A stretch of DNA of 6,962 nucleotides, from positions 1-6,962 of the forward strand of contig CAZRKC010000059.1 of the NCBI GenBank assembly GCA_964600665.1, written 5' to 3'. The notes under the pieces were generated by a model. The model saw nothing but the letters and a program-made list of their open reading frames with translations. It was not told where the DNA came from and made no database searches. The stretch is from CAZRKC01 sp964600665 (GTDB taxonomy: Bacteria; Bacillota; SLNR01). Both the position numbers and the translations under genes were made by a program. Positions 4,615 to 6,962 of this stretch are shown piece after piece (position 1 is the first letter of the stretch; each line of letters opens with the position of its first letter).

Positions 4615-5796
4615 ATGAGTAAAAGCTACAAAACATCGGAGAGTGTATGCATGGGACACCCGGATAAACTCTGCGACCTTATCGCCGACAGTATCCTGGA
4701 CTCCTGCTTGCGCCGTGACAAAGCTTCACGCGTAGCCTGCGAGGTCATGGTGACTAAAGGCAAAATCATCGTGGCGGGCGAAATCACCTGCAGCGATAAA
4801 GTGGACATCCCTTTCATCGTGAAGAATGTACTCCGCGAGGTCGGATACAACCCTTGGAAATTCACAGTATATGTGTATGTACACCGTCAGAGTACGGATA
4901 TCGCAGCCGGGGTAGACACCTCGCTTGAGTCTAGGAACGGAATCAGCGACCCATACGGCTTAGTCGGCGCTGGAGATCAGGGTACAGTATACGGTTATGC
5001 GACCGATGAAAACCGTGAGATGCTGCCCCTCCCTCTTCTCCTCTCCCACCGTATCGTGAAGAAGATTGACAACTGCCGCAAAGGCAAAATCATTAAAGGG
5101 ATTCAGCCGGACGGCAAGGCACAGGTCACGGTTGAGTATGAAGACGGCAAGCCGGTGCGCGTTAAAACCATTGTGGTTTCAGTGCAGCATGACAAGGACA
5201 AAACACAGGAACAGTTGAAGGCTGACATCTTTAACAACGTGCTTTGGCAGTGTTTTGAGGACTTTCCGTTTGACGGTGATACCGAAATCCTCATAAACCC
5301 CTCCGGCAGGTTTGTCGAAGGCGGACCCGCTGCTGACACAGGCCTTACAGGCAGAAAAATCATGGTGGATACTTACGGCGGGCTTGCATCCCATGGCGGC
5401 GGAGCATTATGCGGCAAAGATCCGACCAAGGTTGACCGAAGCGGCGCCTATATGGCCAGGTACATTGCAAAGAACATCGTATGGAGCGGTCTTGCAGAAA
5501 AATGCGAGGTCGCTCTTTCTTATGCCATCGGTAAGGCAAACCCCGTGGCAATAGACGTGAAGTCCTTCGGCACAAGCAAGCTCACCGACGAGCAGCTCGC
5601 ATGTATTGTACAGGAGGTGTTCAACCTTCGCCCTGCGGCGATTATTGAAAAGCTACGACTTCGTAGTGCGATTTACTCCGACACGGCGATTTACGGGCAT
5701 TTCAATTCCTGCCTGTTTCCTTGGGAAAACGTTGATATGTATACAAACTTAAGAAAGGCGGCGGAGAAATATGCAGATAGAAAAATTGAAGACTGA
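4615..5796 (+). CDS. metK: S-adenosylmethionine synthetase (methionine adenosyltransferase), phage-encoded
   Basis: A complete 393-aa MetK, normal length for the bacterial enzyme. It makes SAM from ATP and methionine, releasing phosphate and pyrophosphate, in the cytoplasm, normally as a tetramer. Key motifs are intact: GHPDK at 14-18, QSTDIAAGVD near 97-106, the signature GAGDQG at 118-123, GLTGRK with Arg247 and Lys248, and GGGALCGKDPTKVDR at 261-275, giving the phosphate-contacting Lys268, Lys272 and Asp274. FS of the usual GGGAFSGKD is LC here, and a few extra residues precede GAGDQG, so it differs from standard housekeeping MetK. The ATG at 4615 has GGAG (4603-4606) 8 nt upstream; the earlier in-frame ATG overlaps terS and lacks a site. 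Its 3' end overlaps the methyltransferase gene by 26 nt, which points to a SAM-supply role for that enzyme; this link is inferred. Confidence 0.96.
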   Translation: MSKSYKTSESVCMGHPDKLCDLIADSILDSCLRRDKASRVACEVMVTKGKIIVAGEITCSDKVDIPFIVKNVLREVGYNPWKFTVYVYVHRQSTDIAAGVDTSLESRNGISDPYGLVGAGDQGTVYGYATDENREMLPLPLLLSHRIVKKIDNCRKGKIIKGIQPDGKAQVTVEYEDGKPVRVKTIVVSVQHDKDKTQEQLKADIFNNVLWQCFEDFPFDGDTEILINPSGRFVEGGPAADTGLTGRKIMVDTYGGLASHGGGALCGKDPTKVDRSGAYMARYIAKNIVWSGLAEKCEVALSYAIGKANPVAIDVKSFGTSKLTDEQLACIVQEVFNLRPAAIIEKLRLRSAIYSDTAIYGHFNSCLFPWENVDMYTNLRKAAEKYADRKIED

Positions 5797-6962
5797 GCTG
5801 TTGATTCCCGCCGACTACAACCCCCGCAAAGACCTTAAACCCGGCGAGCCGGAATATGAGAAACTGAAACGCTCCATTGAGCAATTCGGCTATGTGGAGC
5901 CGGTTATCTGGAACAAAACCACCGGGCGCGTGGTCGGCGGCCATCAGCGTTTGAAGGTGCTTCTCAACATGGGTATCACCGAGGTCAAGTGTGTTGTTAT
6001 TGAAATGGACGAGGAAAAAGAAAAAGCCCTCAACATTGCACTCAATAAAATCAGCGGTGACTGGGACAAAGACAAGCTGGCTCTGCTCATCGCAGATTTA
6101 CAGGGTGCGGACTTTGATGTGTCCCTTACTGGTTTTGTGCCTGCCGAACTGGATGCGCTCTTCAAGGATTCGCTTAAGGATGGCATCCATGAAGATGATT
6201 TCAATGTGGATGCCGAACTTGAAAACCCCGCCGTCACGAGACAAGGCGACGTTTGGAAACTTGGGCGGCATCGGCTGGTTTGCGGTGATTCCACAAAGGC
6301 TGAGACTTTTGTCATTCTGATGGATCGGAAACTGGCAAATCTGGTGGTGACCGACCCTCCGTACAACGTCAACTACGAAGGCACGGCGGGAAAAATCAAG
6401 AACGATAATATGGGAAACGATGCTTTCTACGATTTCCTGCTCTCGGCTTTTCAAAATACTGAAGCGGTCATGGCACAGGACGCTTCCATTTATATATTCC
6501 ACGCTGATACCGAGGGCCTCAATTTTAGAAAAGCATTCTCGGATGCCGGGTTTTATCTGTCCGGCACTTGCATCTGGAAAAAGCAGTCCCTCGTACTCGG
6601 CCGCTCCCCTTATCAGTGGCAGCACGAGCCTGTGCTGTTCGGGTGGAAGAAAAAAGGCAAGCACAACTGGTATGCCGACCGCAAGCAAACAACCATCTGG
6701 GAATTTGAAAAGCCAAAGAAAAATGCAGATCATCCCACCATGAAACCGGTGGCACTGGTAGCACACCCGATCCTCAACTCCAGCATGACCAACTGCATCG
6801 TGCTCGACCCCTTCGGAGGTTCGGGCAGTACATTAATTGCCTGTGAGCAAACGGGACGCATCTGCCATACCATTGAACTGGACGAGAAATTCTGCGACGT
6901 CATCGTGAAGCGGTATTATCAGAACTTCCCGGATAAACCGATACTTCGCAATGGAGAGCCGG
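5771..6962 (+). CDS. ParB-like domain/DNA methyltransferase fusion (beta-class N6-adenine or N4-cytosine), 3'-truncated
   Basis: The frame is open from ATG 5771 to the right edge (397 codons), with no stop. Residues 1-100 or so form a ParB/Srx-like domain: PADYNPRK, then VEPVIWNK and the signature GGHQR at 56-60. The methyltransferase half follows: GDVWKLGRHRLVCGDST near 166-182, catalytic motif IV DPPY at 195-198, HPTMKP at 321-326, and SAM-binding motif I DPFGGSGST at 346-354. Motif IV before motif I marks the beta class; DPPY fits N6-adenine or N4-cytosine methylation. Similar fusions are common in phages and usually stand without a restriction enzyme, where they protect phage DNA from host restriction. 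The start has GGAG (5763-5766) and AAAGG slightly upstream and overlaps metK by 26 nt. Family members run slightly longer than the visible part, so little is probably missing. Confidence 0.93.
   Translation, partial: MQIEKLKTELLIPADYNPRKDLKPGEPEYEKLKRSIEQFGYVEPVIWNKTTGRVVGGHQRLKVLLNMGITEVKCVVIEMDEEKEKALNIALNKISGDWDKDKLALLIADLQGADFDVSLTGFVPAELDALFKDSLKDGIHEDDFNVDAELENPAVTRQGDVWKLGRHRLVCGDSTKAETFVILMDRKLANLVVTDPPYNVNYEGTAGKIKNDNMGNDAFYDFLLSAFQNTEAVMAQDASIYIFHADTEGLNFRKAFSDAGFYLSGTCIWKKQSLVLGRSPYQWQHEPVLFGWKKKGKHNWYADRKQTTIWEFEKPKKNADHPTMKPVALVAHPILNSSMTNCIVLDPFGGSGSTLIACEQTGRICHTIELDEKFCDVIVKRYYQNFPDKPILRNGEP

Noticed and set aside
5944..6766. Long open frames on the - strand opposite the methyltransferase (142 and 222 codons).
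   Set aside because: They mirror a strongly motif-bearing + strand gene, have no recognisable domains and oppose every other gene. They are antisense shadows.
1..6962. CRISPR array, tRNA or rRNA gene, insertion sequence, or restriction-toxin system.
   Set aside because: No regularly spaced long repeats, no tRNA-like cloverleaf, no rRNA core sequence and no transposase motif were seen. The only tandem repeats are the two short 10-bp arrays.

Overview
The window is a contiguous piece of a temperate phage or prophage from a Gram-positive host, most likely a member of the Clostridia (Bacillota). All nine genes lie on the + strand, are tightly packed or overlapping, and mostly carry strong AGGAGG-type ribosome binding sites. 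The gene order is that of a siphovirus-type prophage crossing from the replication module into the DNA-packaging module. The host assignment is inferred from gene families and ribosome binding sites, not from a database match.

Bases 1-3446 hold the end of the early/replication block. First comes the 3' part of a VirE-type P-loop ATPase. After a 199-nt gap with an extended inverted repeat and a possible promoter there is a VRR-NUC nuclease, then an overlapping SNF2-type helicase, an unrecognised 81-aa phage protein, and a DUF1492-like protein with a sigma-region-4-like helix-turn-helix (HTH).

Bases 3447-6962 hold the start of the late/packaging block. It begins with three exact TTGGCACA repeats at 10-bp spacing, a weak promoter lacking a -35 box, and a long hairpin at the predicted transcript start. 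An HNH endonuclease and a P27-family small terminase follow, separated by a repeat-rich gap that is a candidate cos site. Next come a complete S-adenosylmethionine synthetase (metK) and an overlapping ParB-like/DNA methyltransferase fusion that runs off the right edge. No large terminase is in the window; it is expected further right.

Reading the layout together: VirE, VRR-NUC and SNF2 serve DNA replication and processing. The DUF1492-like protein is the likely switch to late expression, acting on the arrays that flank it. HNH and TerS start packaging. MetK supplies SAM next to a SAM-consuming methyltransferase that probably marks phage DNA. The most noteworthy signals are two helically phased 10-bp repeat arrays in opposite orientation bracketing the 81-aa/DUF1492 gene pair, the leader hairpin beyond the second array, and the metK-methyltransferase cassette placed behind terS.
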